Source: Clostridiales bacterium (lineage in GTDB: Bacteria > Bacillota > Clostridia > Peptostreptococcales > Anaerovoracaceae). Taken from it: DNA of 62,207 nt. The stretch covers positions 1 to 62,207 of the forward strand of contig SVCW01000007.1 of the NCBI GenBank assembly GCA_015058155.1. Direction: 5' to 3'. Below, piece by piece: positions 1 to 8,516 of the stretch. Every line of letters starts with the position of its first letter. Within the stretch, counting starts at the first letter, position 1. The notes below the pieces were generated by a model. The model had not been told where the DNA came from and did no database searches. It saw nothing but the letters and a program-made list of their open reading frames with translations. The translations under genes were made by a program, and so were the position numbers.

Positions 1-272
1 TCCGATACCGGAGCATAAGTGTTTGTATGGTTCTGAAAATATGCTATGTATTTTGCATCGGACCATTTGTCTGAAAGAAGCTCGATCTGTTCAGGAATGC
101 TGCTCGCAAATTCACCTGAACCGTCAGATGAACAGAAGATGCAGCCGCCGAAACCTTTGCTTCCGTCGCGATTCGGGCATGTGAAGTTACCGTCGAGTGA
201 GAGCTTGACAACTTTACCGCCGAACTTTTCTTTCATATAATGGCCTATCATATTAACTCTGTCTGGTTGCAT
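1..272 (-). CDS. TIGR01212-type radical SAM protein (YtqA-like), N-terminal part only
   Basis: Ninety codons are visible on the minus strand, starting at the ATG at 272-270 and running off the left edge, so the C-terminal part is missing. The protein opens with MQPDRVNMIGHYMKEKFG and then carries TCPNRDG followed by GGCIFCSS. That layout, Cys-x3-Asp-Gly ... Gly-Gly-Cys-x2-Cys, is the iron-sulfur/SAM signature of the TIGR01212 radical SAM family (B. subtilis YtqA), whose substrate is, as far as I know, not established. An A/G-rich AAAAGGAAAA stretch precedes the start. It is divergent from queH; the 230-bp gap between them holds promoters for both. The family call is fairly sure; no specific reaction can be assigned. 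Confidence 0.75.
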   Translation of the reverse strand, partial: MQPDRVNMIGHYMKEKFGGKVVKLSLDGNFTCPNRDGSKGFGGCIFCSSDGSGEFASSIPEQIELLSDKWSDAKYIAYFQNHTNTYAPVS

Positions 273-384
273 GATTTGTTTTCCTTTTCAAACGTTTTTT
301 CTGCAAGTATATAATATCACAGAAGACCATATTTCCGCCATAAAAACTACACTTGAAAACCATAAAAAACAAGGCGCATCCTCT

Positions 385-413
385 TTTCAAAACAGGGTTG
401 TTTGTGATATAAT
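385..413 (+). promoter_or_regulatory. Probable sigma-A promoter of the queH-asnA-priA operon
   Basis: TATAAT at 408-413 is preceded by TGa (405-407), giving an extended -10. A weak -35 (TTTCAA, 385-390) sits 17 bp upstream. The same TGaTATAAT core recurs before ftsZ, the DUF523 gene and purC in this window, which supports it. The rest of the 273-503 gap shows no gene. Confidence 0.55.
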
Positions 414-503
414 TATTTGATTAATACAATGGAAGAAGTCTGCGCATTTTTAAGATGACGAAGACCTGAAAAACCATTTAAAACACACCAAGAGGAGAAT
501 CAG

Positions 504-1184
504 ATGACAGACTTAAAAGACAAGTGCATAAAGGAAGCGGGCGGGGTTTGCGCCTGTGACAGTAGCATTTGCGACGATGCTGTCATGACAAATCCTTTTG
601 GCGAAGAGAAGCTTGAAAAGCCGAAGCTTCTTCTCCACAGCTGCTGCGGGCCTTGCAGCACAGCGGTTATAGAAAGGCTTATCGGAACATACAGTATTAC
701 GGTGTTTTTCTATAATCCGAACATCGATGATCCCGAAGAGTACATCAAGAGAAGGGACACACAGGTTGCATTTCTCAATCAGCTCAACGAAAATAGCATC
801 TATGGCGACCGCGTGGAATTCATCGAAGGCGAATACGACCCCGACATATATCACAGTGTCTGCCGGGGCCTCGAAAATGAAAAAGAAGGAGGAGCTCGCT
901 GCACTGAGTGTTTCAGGCTTCGTCTTGAACGCACAGCAGTAAAAGCAAAAACTCACGGGTTTGACACATTTGCGACTACGCTTACTGTCAGCCCGTACAA
1001 GAATTACAAGCTCATAACTGAAATCGGACGCGAAATGGCGTTTAAATATGGTCTTTCTTATCTTGATATGGATTTCAAGAAGAAGGACGGATACAGAAGG
1101 AGCGTAGAGCTGTCAAAAATTTACGGACTATACAGACAGCACTACTGTGGCTGCAATTTTTCAAACTGGCAGCTCGAAAAATAG
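504..1184 (+). CDS. queH: Epoxyqueuosine reductase QueH
   Basis: QueH carries out the last step of queuosine synthesis, reducing epoxyqueuosine to queuosine at the wobble position of GUN-anticodon tRNAs. It is the cobalamin-independent alternative to QueG. The 226-residue protein has the family's cysteine pattern: HSCCGPC at residues 45-51, CTEC at 133-136 and the C-terminal HYCGC at 213-217, expected to hold a [4Fe-4S] cluster and an adjacent metal. A cysteine-containing N-terminal extension of about 40 residues precedes the first family motif. The start follows a clear AAGAGGAG ribosome binding site. It is first in an operon with asnA (13 bp gap) and priA. The assignment rests on the cysteine motifs and length. 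Confidence 0.88.
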   Translation: MTDLKDKCIKEAGGVCACDSSICDDAVMTNPFGEEKLEKPKLLLHSCCGPCSTAVIERLIGTYSITVFFYNPNIDDPEEYIKRRDTQVAFLNQLNENSIYGDRVEFIEGEYDPDIYHSVCRGLENEKEGGARCTECFRLRLERTAVKAKTHGFDTFATTLTVSPYKNYKLITEIGREMAFKYGLSYLDMDFKKKDGYRRSVELSKIYGLYRQHYCGCNFSNWQLEK

Positions 1185-1197
1185 GAGGAACTGAATA

Positions 1198-2208
1198 ATG
1201 TCAAAACTTTATATCCCGGAAAACTATACACCTATTATTGACTACATGGAAACACAGAGAGCCATCAAGAAGATCAAGGACTTTTTCCAGCAGGAACTTG
1301 CATACGGTCTTTCACTTCGCCGAGTATCGGCACCGCTTTTCGTAACTCCTGAATCAGGTCTCAACGATAACCTTAACGGTGTTGAAAGAACTGTAGATTT
1401 CACAGTGCTCGACATGAATGAAACAAAGGTTGAAATCGTTCAGTCACTTGCAAAGTGGAAGAGAATGGCGCTTGGAAAGTACAACATCCCTGCAGGTCAC
1501 GGAATCTACACAGACATGAACGCTATAAGACGTGACGAAGAACTCGACAATCTTCACTCAATCTATGTTGACCAGTGGGACTGGGAAAAGACAATCACAA
1601 AAGAACAGCGTACAGATGAATATCTCGAAGAAACTGTAATTACAATATACAATGCTTTAAAGAATCTCGGAGACTATGTAAACAGACTTTACAGAGGACT
1701 TCAGACAGAGCTTCCTAATGAAATTTTCTTCATTACATCGCAGGAACTCGAAGACAGATGGCCTGATAAGACTCCGAAGGAAAGAGAACATCTTATCACA
1801 GAAGAAAAGAGAGCCGTATTCATCAAGAAGATCGGCGGCAAGCTCGCATCAGGCGAAAGACATGACGGAAGAGCGCCTGACTATGATGACTGGGAACTCA
1901 ATGGAGATATCCTCCTTTGGGATGAAATCCTCGGTACATCATTTGAAATTTCATCAATGGGAATAAGAGTTGACGAAGAGGCTATGGACAGACAGCTCAC
2001 ACTTGCAGGAGCTGACCACAGAAGAGAATTCGACTTCCACAAGGCTATTTTGAATAAGGAACTTCCTTACTCAATCGGTGGAGGTATCGGACAGAGCCGT
2101 CTTTGTATGTATTTCTTAAGAAAAGCACATATCGGAGAAGTACAGGTATCAGTATGGCCTGAAGACATGATTAAGGAGTGTCAGGAAAACAATATCTTCC
2201 TTCTCTAA
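1198..2208 (+). CDS. asnA: Aspartate-ammonia ligase (asparagine synthetase A)
   Basis: AsnA makes asparagine from aspartate, ammonia and ATP in the cytoplasm through an aspartyl-AMP intermediate; it is structurally a class II aminoacyl-tRNA-synthetase relative. The 336-residue length matches the family. The N-terminal [16 protein letters not shown], the [14 protein letters not shown] block, [22 protein letters not shown] and the C-terminal [11 protein letters not shown] are all typical AsnA segments. The ATG follows AGGAGGAACTG. It lies between queH and priA with short gaps and is probably cotranscribed with them. No other asparagine synthetase is visible in the window. Confidence 0.93.
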   Translation: MSKLYIPENYTPIIDYMETQRAIKKIKDFFQQELAYGLSLRRVSAPLFVTPESGLNDNLNGVERTVDFTVLDMNETKVEIVQSLAKWKRMALGKYNIPAGHGIYTDMNAIRRDEELDNLHSIYVDQWDWEKTITKEQRTDEYLEETVITIYNALKNLGDYVNRLYRGLQTELPNEIFFITSQELEDRWPDKTPKEREHLITEEKRAVFIKKIGGKLASGERHDGRAPDYDDWELNGDILLWDEILGTSFEISSMGIRVDEEAMDRQLTLAGADHRREFDFHKAILNKELPYSIGGGIGQSRLCMYFLRKAHIGEVQVSVWPEDMIKECQENNIFLL

Positions 2209-2218
2209 AAAGGGGAAC

Positions 2219-4237
2219 ATGAAATACGTAGATGTAATAATCGACAACAAAACAAAACACACGGATAACCTATATACATACGCATGTCCTTTTGACGAAG
2301 TAAAAGAAGGCCAGAAGGTTTATGTTACATTCGGAAAAGGCGACAGGCCGAAAGAGGCATACGTTTTCAACGTAAAGGACAGTCTTGAAAAAGAACTTAA
2401 AAATATCAAGGAAGTAAAAGCACTTGATAAAGATATTGTTCTTACGCACGAAATGCTTGAGACAGCACTTTTCATGAAAAGACGTTATCTGTGCAATACT
2501 ATAGATGCACTTAAGTGTTTTACACCTGCAGGCTCGCCACTCAAAAGCGGCAAGAAAAGGAAACCGCCGTTTGAGGGAAGAGAAGGTGAAGACAATTTCG
2601 TTTCGGAGCTCACGCAGGAACAGAAAAATGCCATGAATGAAATCATCCCGTGCATTACGGATGAAAGACATGAACTTTTCCTGATTCATGGTGTTACAGG
2701 AAGCGGAAAGACTGAAGTGTATATGAGAACAGTAGATGAAGTTCTCAAAAAGGGAAAGACAGCAATTATGCTGGTTCCTGAAATCTCGCTCACAAAGCAG
2801 ATTATAGACAGGTTCTTCGGAAGGTTCGGTCACGAAAATATTGCTGTACTTCACAGCAAACTCGGACCTGGCGAAAGATATGATGAGTGGATGAGGATAC
2901 GACGCGGTGAGGCAAGGATTGTAATCGGTGCCAGATCTGCAGTATTTGCTCCGCTTGAAAATATCGGTGCAATCATAATCGACGAAGAACATGAAAGTTC
3001 ATACAAGTCGGATACAACTCCGAAGTATGAAACGATTGAAATAGCAATAAAACGAGCAAAGCAGCATAATGCGGTTGTAATTGCGGGAAGTGCCACACCA
3101 AGCGTGATTACTTCCGTGAGGGCAGACGCCGGCATCTACAAAAGAATTACCATGAAGGAGCGTTACAACAGCGTGCTTCTTCCTGAAGTTGAGACGGTGG
3201 ATATGCGTGATGAACTCATGAAAGGAAACAGAAGTGTTCTTTCGGAGAGCCTATACGAAGAGATGTCAAGGTGTCTTGAAGAAAAGAAGCAGGTAATCCT
3301 TTTCCTTAACAGAAGAGGTTATGCACCTTTCGTTTCGTGCAGAGAATGCGGCTATGTCGTTAAATGTGAAGACTGCGGTATCTCGATGGTTTATCACAGA
3401 GATGAGAATGCGCTTGTGTGTCATTACTGCGGCAGGAAAGTAAAGCTTCCTGAGAAGTGTCCTGAATGCGGCAGTAAGTATATCAGATATTTCGGGGCGG
3501 GAACTGAGAAACTTGAAGAGGAAGTCGAAAGACTTTTCCCTGATGCAGGTATCGCAAGACTCGACCTTGATACAATAAAAACAAAAGGTAGTATCGACAG
3601 GATACTAAATGATTTCAAAAAAAGAAAGACCGACATCCTCATCGGTACCCAGCTTGTCGCGAAAGGGCTCGATTTTGAGAATGTAGGGCTTGTAGGAATA
3701 ATTGCGGCTGATATCACACTCAATATTCCGGATTTCAGAGCTTCCGAAAGAACATTCCAGCTTATTACTCAGGCAGCAGGAAGAGCAGGAAGAGGCGATG
3801 AAAGAGGACGTGTGATAATCCAGACTTATTCGCCTGAACACTATGCGATTCAGGCAGCGGCAGCGCAGGATTACGATGAATTCTTTGAAAAGGAAAAGAC
3901 TTTGAGACATGCGCTCGGATATCCGCCTTACTGCGATATGATTCAGGTCGTCGTTTCGGCAGACGATGAGACGACTGTGGAAGAGGGTGCAGGAAAGGTC
4001 GAAGAACTTATCCGCGAAAAACTCGGCAGGGAAGCTGAAGATAATCTTATCGGCAAGCGCCCGGCGCCTATAGGAAAGCTTTCGGGAAAGTATCGTTACC
4101 ATCTTATCCTTAAGAGCCCGCTCGGCAGGAGAAAAGCATATGGCGAGATTCTCACCATAATAAGGGATTCCCTTGCCGAAGACAAAAACAATAAATTCAA
4201 TGTGGCGATGGACATAAACCCATTCAGCTTTATGTAA
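2219..4237 (+). CDS. priA: Primosomal protein N' (replication restart helicase PriA)
   Basis: PriA recognises abandoned replication forks and reloads the replisome; it is a superfamily 2 3'-to-5' DNA helicase. The protein has an N-terminal 3'-end-binding region (about 1-100), a Walker A GVTGSGKT at 158-165, a DEEH box, and eight zinc-binding cysteines between about residues 374 and 420 arranged as four CxxC pairs. Helicase motifs V/VI include QAAGRAGRG. At 672 residues it is shorter than many PriA proteins (about 730-800). The shortening falls between the N-terminal domain and Walker A, where the winged-helix region normally sits. Its start follows AAGGGGAAC. It usually precedes def-fmt, as here, but a long palindrome (4253-4314) separates them. 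Confidence 0.94.
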   Translation: MKYVDVIIDNKTKHTDNLYTYACPFDEVKEGQKVYVTFGKGDRPKEAYVFNVKDSLEKELKNIKEVKALDKDIVLTHEMLETALFMKRRYLCNTIDALKCFTPAGSPLKSGKKRKPPFEGREGEDNFVSELTQEQKNAMNEIIPCITDERHELFLIHGVTGSGKTEVYMRTVDEVLKKGKTAIMLVPEISLTKQIIDRFFGRFGHENIAVLHSKLGPGERYDEWMRIRRGEARIVIGARSAVFAPLENIGAIIIDEEHESSYKSDTTPKYETIEIAIKRAKQHNAVVIAGSATPSVITSVRADAGIYKRITMKERYNSVLLPEVETVDMRDELMKGNRSVLSESLYEEMSRCLEEKKQVILFLNRRGYAPFVSCRECGYVVKCEDCGISMVYHRDENALVCHYCGRKVKLPEKCPECGSKYIRYFGAGTEKLEEEVERLFPDAGIARLDLDTIKTKGSIDRILNDFKKRKTDILIGTQLVAKGLDFENVGLVGIIAADITLNIPDFRASERTFQLITQAAGRAGRGDERGRVIIQTYSPEHYAIQAAAAQDYDEFFEKEKTLRHALGYPPYCDMIQVVVSADDETTVEEGAGKVEELIREKLGREAEDNLIGKRPAPIGKLSGKYRYHLILKSPLGRRKAYGEILTIIRDSLAEDKNNKFNVAMDINPFSFM

Positions 4238-4252
4238 TTTGGAATTTGTGTG

Positions 4253-4314
4253 AGCACGCGATGTGCTCTGAGCGAATCATTGCGTAGCTGATGAGCGAGG
4301 ACCACTCGCGTGCT
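4253..4314. repeat. Imperfect nested palindrome between priA and def
   Basis: A perfect 9-bp inverted repeat, AGCACGCGA (4253-4261) and TCGCGTGCT (4306-4314), encloses a 44-bp segment with further partial pairing (GTG/CAC and CTC/GAG). There is no T-tract after it, so it is not a standard terminator. It resembles in layout the larger nested palindrome after ychF (13893-13992). It could be a REP/ERIC-like dispersed palindromic element or an mRNA-stabilising structure. Confidence 0.5.
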
Positions 4315-4349
4315 AGTATGTGTTGAAACTTGAGTAAAGGAGAAATTTT

Positions 4350-4841
4350 ATGGCACTTAGAAATGTAGTAGTTGAAGGAGATCCGGTTTTAAGAAAAACT
4401 TGTCGTCCTGTAGACGAAGTGACTGACAGAATCAGAGGAATCCTTGATGATATGCTTGAAACAATGAAGGCAAGCTACGGTGTTGGAATCGCAGCACCTC
4501 AGGTAGGCATTATGAGAAGAATGTTTATCGCTATTCCTGATCCTGAAAATGATCCGGATGGCGCAGTATATATGATTAACCCTGAAATCATTGAAAAGAG
4601 CGGAAGCCAGTTCAATGAAGAAGGATGTCTTTCAGTACCTGGACTTGTAGGAACTGTTGAAAGACCTGAATATATTAAAATCAAGGGTCTTGATTATGAC
4701 GGTACAGAAAGAACTCTTGAATTTGAAGGCTTTGGAGCAATCGTTATGAGCCACGAATACGATCACCTCGATGGTATCCTCTATATCGACAAGGCAACAG
4801 ATATTCACGAAGCAGTATACGAAGAAGAAGAAGAGGAATAG
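4350..4841 (+). CDS. def: Peptide deformylase
   Basis: Def removes the N-formyl group from nascent proteins, using a metal ion (usually Fe2+). All three family motifs are present: GVGIAAPQVG at residues 44-53, EGCLSVPG at 91-98 (the metal-binding Cys) and HEYDH at 135-139 (the two metal-binding His and catalytic Glu). The 163-residue length is normal, and the protein ends in an acidic Glu-rich tail. The ATG follows AAAGGAGAAATTTT. The next gene, fmt, makes the formyl-Met-tRNA whose product Def processes, and lies 7 bp downstream; its ribosome binding site falls in the Glu-rich end of def. Confidence 0.96.
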   Translation: MALRNVVVEGDPVLRKTCRPVDEVTDRIRGILDDMLETMKASYGVGIAAPQVGIMRRMFIAIPDPENDPDGAVYMINPEIIEKSGSQFNEEGCLSVPGLVGTVERPEYIKIKGLDYDGTERTLEFEGFGAIVMSHEYDHLDGILYIDKATDIHEAVYEEEEEE

Positions 4842-4848
4842 TTTTTTC

Positions 4849-5781
4849 ATGAAGACAGTATTTATGGGTACGCCGGAACTTGCGGCGACAGTATTAAGAT
4901 ATCTTGCCGAAAGCGGACATGAAGTAGGGTATGCGGTATCACAGCCTGACAAGGCTAAGAACCGTGGCAAGAAGATGCAGCCCACACCTGTTAAGGAAGA
5001 AGCAGAGCGTCTTGGAATACCTGTACTTCAGCCTGAAAAGATCAGAGATAATGAAGAGTTTCTTGAAACTCTCCGGGAATACAATCCTGACCTCATCGTA
5101 GTAGCCGCATACGGTAAGATTCTTCCGAAGTCAATACTTGACCTTCCAAGACTCGGTTGTGTGAATGTTCATGGTTCACTTCTTCCGAAATACAGAGGTG
5201 CGGCACCTGTACAGCGTTCAATCATTGACGGTGAAGAGATTACAGGTGTGACACTCATGTACATGGCAGAGGGCATGGATACGGGCGATATGCTTGCAAA
5301 GGTCGAAACTACAACTGCAGGAAAGACTTCAGACGTTCTTATGAACGAAATTGCAGAGCTCGGCGGAAAGCTTCTCGTAGACAAACTTCCTGAACTTGAA
5401 GCAGGAACTCTCGAAAGAATACCTCAGGATGATGCTCTTGCAACTTACGCTCCTATGATTTTCAAAGAAGAGGGTCTCATAGATTTTGACAAGAGTCCTG
5501 AAGTAATCGAAAGACTCATCCGTGGAGTGCAGCCATGGCCAGGTGCTTATACAACTCTCGACGGTGAAACTTTTAAGATCTGGGCAGCAGAAGTCACAGA
5601 CAAGAAGACTGATAAACCTGGCGGAACAGTAGTGGAAACTACTGCAAAATATATAGATGTCGCAGCAGGCGGCGGAGTATTGAGACTTACAGAAGTACAG
5701 GCTCCCGGTAAGAAAAGAATGTCTGCAGGCGATTATTTAAGGGGCAACAGATTAGAAACTGGTAAAAGATTGGGGGAATAA
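4849..5781 (+). CDS. fmt: Methionyl-tRNA formyltransferase
   Basis: Fmt transfers a formyl group from 10-formyltetrahydrofolate to initiator Met-tRNA. The 310-residue protein opens with MKTVFMGTPELA, has the folate/catalytic block VNVHGSLLPKYRGAAP at about 105-120 and the GVTLMYMAEGMDTGDML segment carrying the conserved Asp, then a C-terminal OB-like tRNA-binding domain. I placed the start at 4849. A longer reading frame begins at 4771, but its extra 26 residues lie inside def and resemble nothing. The gap to def is 7 bp and to the following protease gene 3 bp. Its substrate, initiator tRNA-fMet, is encoded at 59873-59948. Confidence 0.95.
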   Translation: MKTVFMGTPELAATVLRYLAESGHEVGYAVSQPDKAKNRGKKMQPTPVKEEAERLGIPVLQPEKIRDNEEFLETLREYNPDLIVVAAYGKILPKSILDLPRLGCVNVHGSLLPKYRGAAPVQRSIIDGEEITGVTLMYMAEGMDTGDMLAKVETTTAGKTSDVLMNEIAELGGKLLVDKLPELEAGTLERIPQDDALATYAPMIFKEEGLIDFDKSPEVIERLIRGVQPWPGAYTTLDGETFKIWAAEVTDKKTDKPGGTVVETTAKYIDVAAGGGVLRLTEVQAPGKKRMSAGDYLRGNRLETGKRLGE

Positions 5782-5784
5782 AAG

Positions 5785-6474
5785 ATGTTTTATCCATATT
5801 ATTTTGATCCGACAATGATACTTCTCGTTCCGGCTATTTTATTCACTATGTATGCTCAGATGAAGATCAATTCTGCATACGGAAGATATTCAAAAGTGGG
5901 AACAAGAAACAACATAACAGGCGCGCAGGCTGCGAGAATCATTCTCGACAGAAACGGCCTTCATGATGTTAAGATTGAGTTTGTAAACGGAAAACTCTCA
6001 GACCACTATGATCCGAGAGTACGTGTTTTGAGATTATCAAGCGGTGTGTACAACAGCACATCAATCGCTTCAGTCGGAATAGCTGCCCACGAATGCGGAC
6101 ACGCTATCCAGCATGCAAACAGCTACAGCCTTTTAAAGTTCAGAAATACTATAGTGCCTGTAGTTAATTTTGCATCAAATCTCGCATGGCCGCTTCTTAT
6201 TTTCGGTCTGCTCTTCTCTTTCCCTGCAGCTCAGAGCTTCGGAATTCTGGCATTTGTACTCGTTGTGGTATTCCACCTTGTTACATTCCCGGTAGAAGTT
6301 GATGCGAGCGGAAGAGCATTAAAGCAGCTCACAGACAATGGAATCGTCTATAACGAAGAATTAGGCGGCGCAAAAAAAGTGCTTTCAGCTGCGGCAATGA
6401 CTTATCTTGCTGCGCTTGCAACGGCAATAATGAATTTACTCAGAATAGTTATAATTGCTAGGAGGGACGATTAG
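5785..6474 (+). CDS. YugP-family zinc metallopeptidase (membrane)
   Basis: The 229-residue protein has a hydrophobic N-terminal segment (about 8-25), the zinc-protease motif HECGH at residues 102-106 and several further hydrophobic stretches (about 130-165 and 195-225). This is the layout of COG2738, B. subtilis YugP, a predicted membrane-bound neutral zinc peptidase. No substrate is established. In many Firmicutes it sits between fmt and rsmB, exactly as here, with gaps of only 3 and 2 bp, so it is translated within the def-fmt operon. The family is clear; the physiological role is not known to me. Confidence 0.85.
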   Translation: MFYPYYFDPTMILLVPAILFTMYAQMKINSAYGRYSKVGTRNNITGAQAARIILDRNGLHDVKIEFVNGKLSDHYDPRVRVLRLSSGVYNSTSIASVGIAAHECGHAIQHANSYSLLKFRNTIVPVVNFASNLAWPLLIFGLLFSFPAAQSFGILAFVLVVVFHLVTFPVEVDASGRALKQLTDNGIVYNEELGGAKKVLSAAAMTYLAALATAIMNLLRIVIIARRDD

Positions 6475-6476
6475 CA

Positions 6477-7769
6477 ATGGATGCAAACAGAAAAGCAGCT
6501 TACTTCACATTAGTTGACGTAGAATCAAAAAAATCTTATTCGAACATTGCGCTTAATCATCATATCAAATTAAGCAGACCTAATTCTCCGGCCTTTGTAA
6601 GAGAATTAGTCTACGGTGTGCTTGAAAATAAGATGCTTCTCGACTACATCATTGATCAGCTTGTACCTACAGGTACTGCAAAGATGAGGGTAAACGATCT
6701 CGTTCTTTTAAGAATGGGTATTTATCAGCTTTCATCAATGGATTCAGTGCCTGAGTATGCGGCAGTTAATGAAAGTGTAATTCTCGCGAAAAAGTATGCG
6801 AAGGGAAGAGAAGGTTTCATTAACGCAGTATTAAGACACTACATTAAGTCAAAGGATCTCATCAATCTTCCTGACAGAAGAAAAGATGAGGTTTCATACC
6901 TTTCAACAAAGTATTCATACGAACCTTGGATTGTGGAACTCTGGCTTGATCAGTATACTCCTGAGTTCGTTGAAGAAATGCTTAAAGCAGGAAACAAAAC
7001 TCCTGAAACAACAATCAGACTTAACTGGCTCAAGGTTATGAAGCCTGACCTTATAAGACAGCTCCGTGAAAGAGGATACGAAGTTGAAGAAGGTAAGGTA
7101 TGCGAAAACGCGCTCCACGTAAAAGGATCGGGACTTCTTGAAACTGCACTTTACAAGGCAGGCCTCTTCTCAGTTCAGGATGAGGCATCGATGCTCGTTT
7201 CAGTTATGATGGAACCTCAGCACGGCGATGTTGTTATGGATCTTTGTGCGGCTCCGGGCGGCAAGACTCTCGCTATTGCTGAAAGAATGAACAATACAGG
7301 AAAAATATATGCTTCAGACGTGTACAAGAGAAAGCTCACACAGATTGATAATGAAGCTAAGCGTCTTGGCATTACAAACATAGAAACTTACACATGGGAT
7401 GCTACTAAGATCAATTCCGAAATGGTTGAAAAGGCGGACAAGGTACTTGTTGACGTTCCTTGTTCAGGTCTCGGTGTAGTAAGAAGAAAGCCTGAAATCA
7501 AGTACAAGAAGTACACTGAGGAACTCGATACTCTTCCACAGAAGCAGCTTGCGATTCTTTCGGCATCTTCAGCGTACGTGAAGCCGGGCGGAGTACTTAT
7601 TTACAGTACATGTACAATTAATCCTTACGAAAATCAGAGAGTAACATCGGAATTCTTAAGAAAGAACAAATCTTTCAGAAAGGAAGAATCAATTCAGCTT
7701 CTTCCTAATGTAAATGGAACAGATGGTTTCTATATCTGCAAGATGAGAAAGGAAAATAATCTGGTTTAA
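6477..7769 (+). CDS. rsmB: 16S rRNA m5C967 methyltransferase RsmB
   Basis: RsmB (Sun/Fmu) methylates C967 of 16S rRNA using SAM. The 430-residue protein has an N-terminal NusB-like RNA-binding domain (about 1-140) and a C-terminal Rossmann methyltransferase domain. The SAM-binding motif VVMDLCAAPGGKT is near residue 250, VDVPCSGLGVVRRKPE near 325 and the catalytic-cysteine motif STCTINPYEN near 377. Its ATG overlaps closely with the end of the protease gene (2 bp gap, ribosome binding site AGGAGGG inside that gene). In many relatives rlmN lies between rsmB and the phosphatase gene; here it is absent from this position. Confidence 0.94.
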   Translation: MDANRKAAYFTLVDVESKKSYSNIALNHHIKLSRPNSPAFVRELVYGVLENKMLLDYIIDQLVPTGTAKMRVNDLVLLRMGIYQLSSMDSVPEYAAVNESVILAKKYAKGREGFINAVLRHYIKSKDLINLPDRRKDEVSYLSTKYSYEPWIVELWLDQYTPEFVEEMLKAGNKTPETTIRLNWLKVMKPDLIRQLRERGYEVEEGKVCENALHVKGSGLLETALYKAGLFSVQDEASMLVSVMMEPQHGDVVMDLCAAPGGKTLAIAERMNNTGKIYASDVYKRKLTQIDNEAKRLGITNIETYTWDATKINSEMVEKADKVLVDVPCSGLGVVRRKPEIKYKKYTEELDTLPQKQLAILSASSAYVKPGGVLIYSTCTINPYENQRVTSEFLRKNKSFRKEESIQLLPNVNGTDGFYICKMRKENNLV

Positions 7770-7775
7770 TTAATC

Positions 7776-8504
7776 ATGGTACAGATAGGCTTTAAAAACG
7801 ATAAAGGAATCAGACGAACAAACAACGAGGACGCCTGTTTCATCGTTCCATCGGACGATGTTTACATCGTAGCCGACGGAGTCGGTGGAAACAACGCGGG
7901 AGAGATCGCTTCACGTACTGCCGTTTCAATTATTGCGGAGTATGTGAAGGAACATCCGATTTCTGAAGTAAAGGACGAAAACGAACTGAGTTCATACTTC
8001 ATGAAATGCCTCGAAAAAGCGAATACGGAGATTTATGCACTTGCACGAAAATTTGACAGTAACAAGGGAATGGCAACAACGATTGTTGTGGCTTATCTCA
8101 AGGATGACCGTGCATATATTGTAAATGTCGGCGACAGCAGAGCATACCTCATTCGTGACGATAAGATGAATCAGGTCACTGAAGACCACACTTACGTCAA
8201 TGAGCTTGTGAAAAACGGCATCATTACAGAAGAGGAAGGCGAAAGACATCCGAAGCGAAACATCATAACGAGAGCTCTCGGAGGTGACGCGCTTGTCGAA
8301 CCTGACATTTTCAGAATCGGAATAAAAAAGGACGATGTGCTCCTTCTTTGTACCGACGGACTCTACAATGAAGTCAGCGAAGATAAAATTGTCTCGATTA
8401 TATCTGAGGCAGACAGCATGACAGATGCATGCAGACTTCTCGTGAACGCTGCAAACCGTTCCGGAGGAAGAGACAATATTACCGTAATTTGTTTGAAAAT
8501 ATAA
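7776..8504 (+). CDS. stp: PP2C-type Ser/Thr protein phosphatase (Stp/PrpC)
   Basis: This PPM-family phosphatase reverses phosphorylation by the neighbouring kinase PrkC. Motifs in order: NNEDAC (residues 14-19), VADGVGGNNAGE with the two metal-binding Asp/Gly residues, VGDSRAYL, LLCTDGLYNEVS and GGRDNITV near the C terminus, all PP2C metal-centre elements. At 242 residues it is the usual length of bacterial Stp/PrpC. It lies 6 bp after rsmB and 12 bp before prkC, the conserved phosphatase-kinase pairing of Firmicutes. Confidence 0.94.
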   Translation: MVQIGFKNDKGIRRTNNEDACFIVPSDDVYIVADGVGGNNAGEIASRTAVSIIAEYVKEHPISEVKDENELSSYFMKCLEKANTEIYALARKFDSNKGMATTIVVAYLKDDRAYIVNVGDSRAYLIRDDKMNQVTEDHTYVNELVKNGIITEEEGERHPKRNIITRALGGDALVEPDIFRIGIKKDDVLLLCTDGLYNEVSEDKIVSIISEADSMTDACRLLVNAANRSGGRDNITVICLKI

Positions 8505-8516
8505 AGGAGATTTTTA

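Noticed and set aside
513..956. A 147-codon minus-strand open frame opposite queH
   Set aside because: It is the antisense shadow of queH, whose cysteine motifs and ribosome binding site are convincing.
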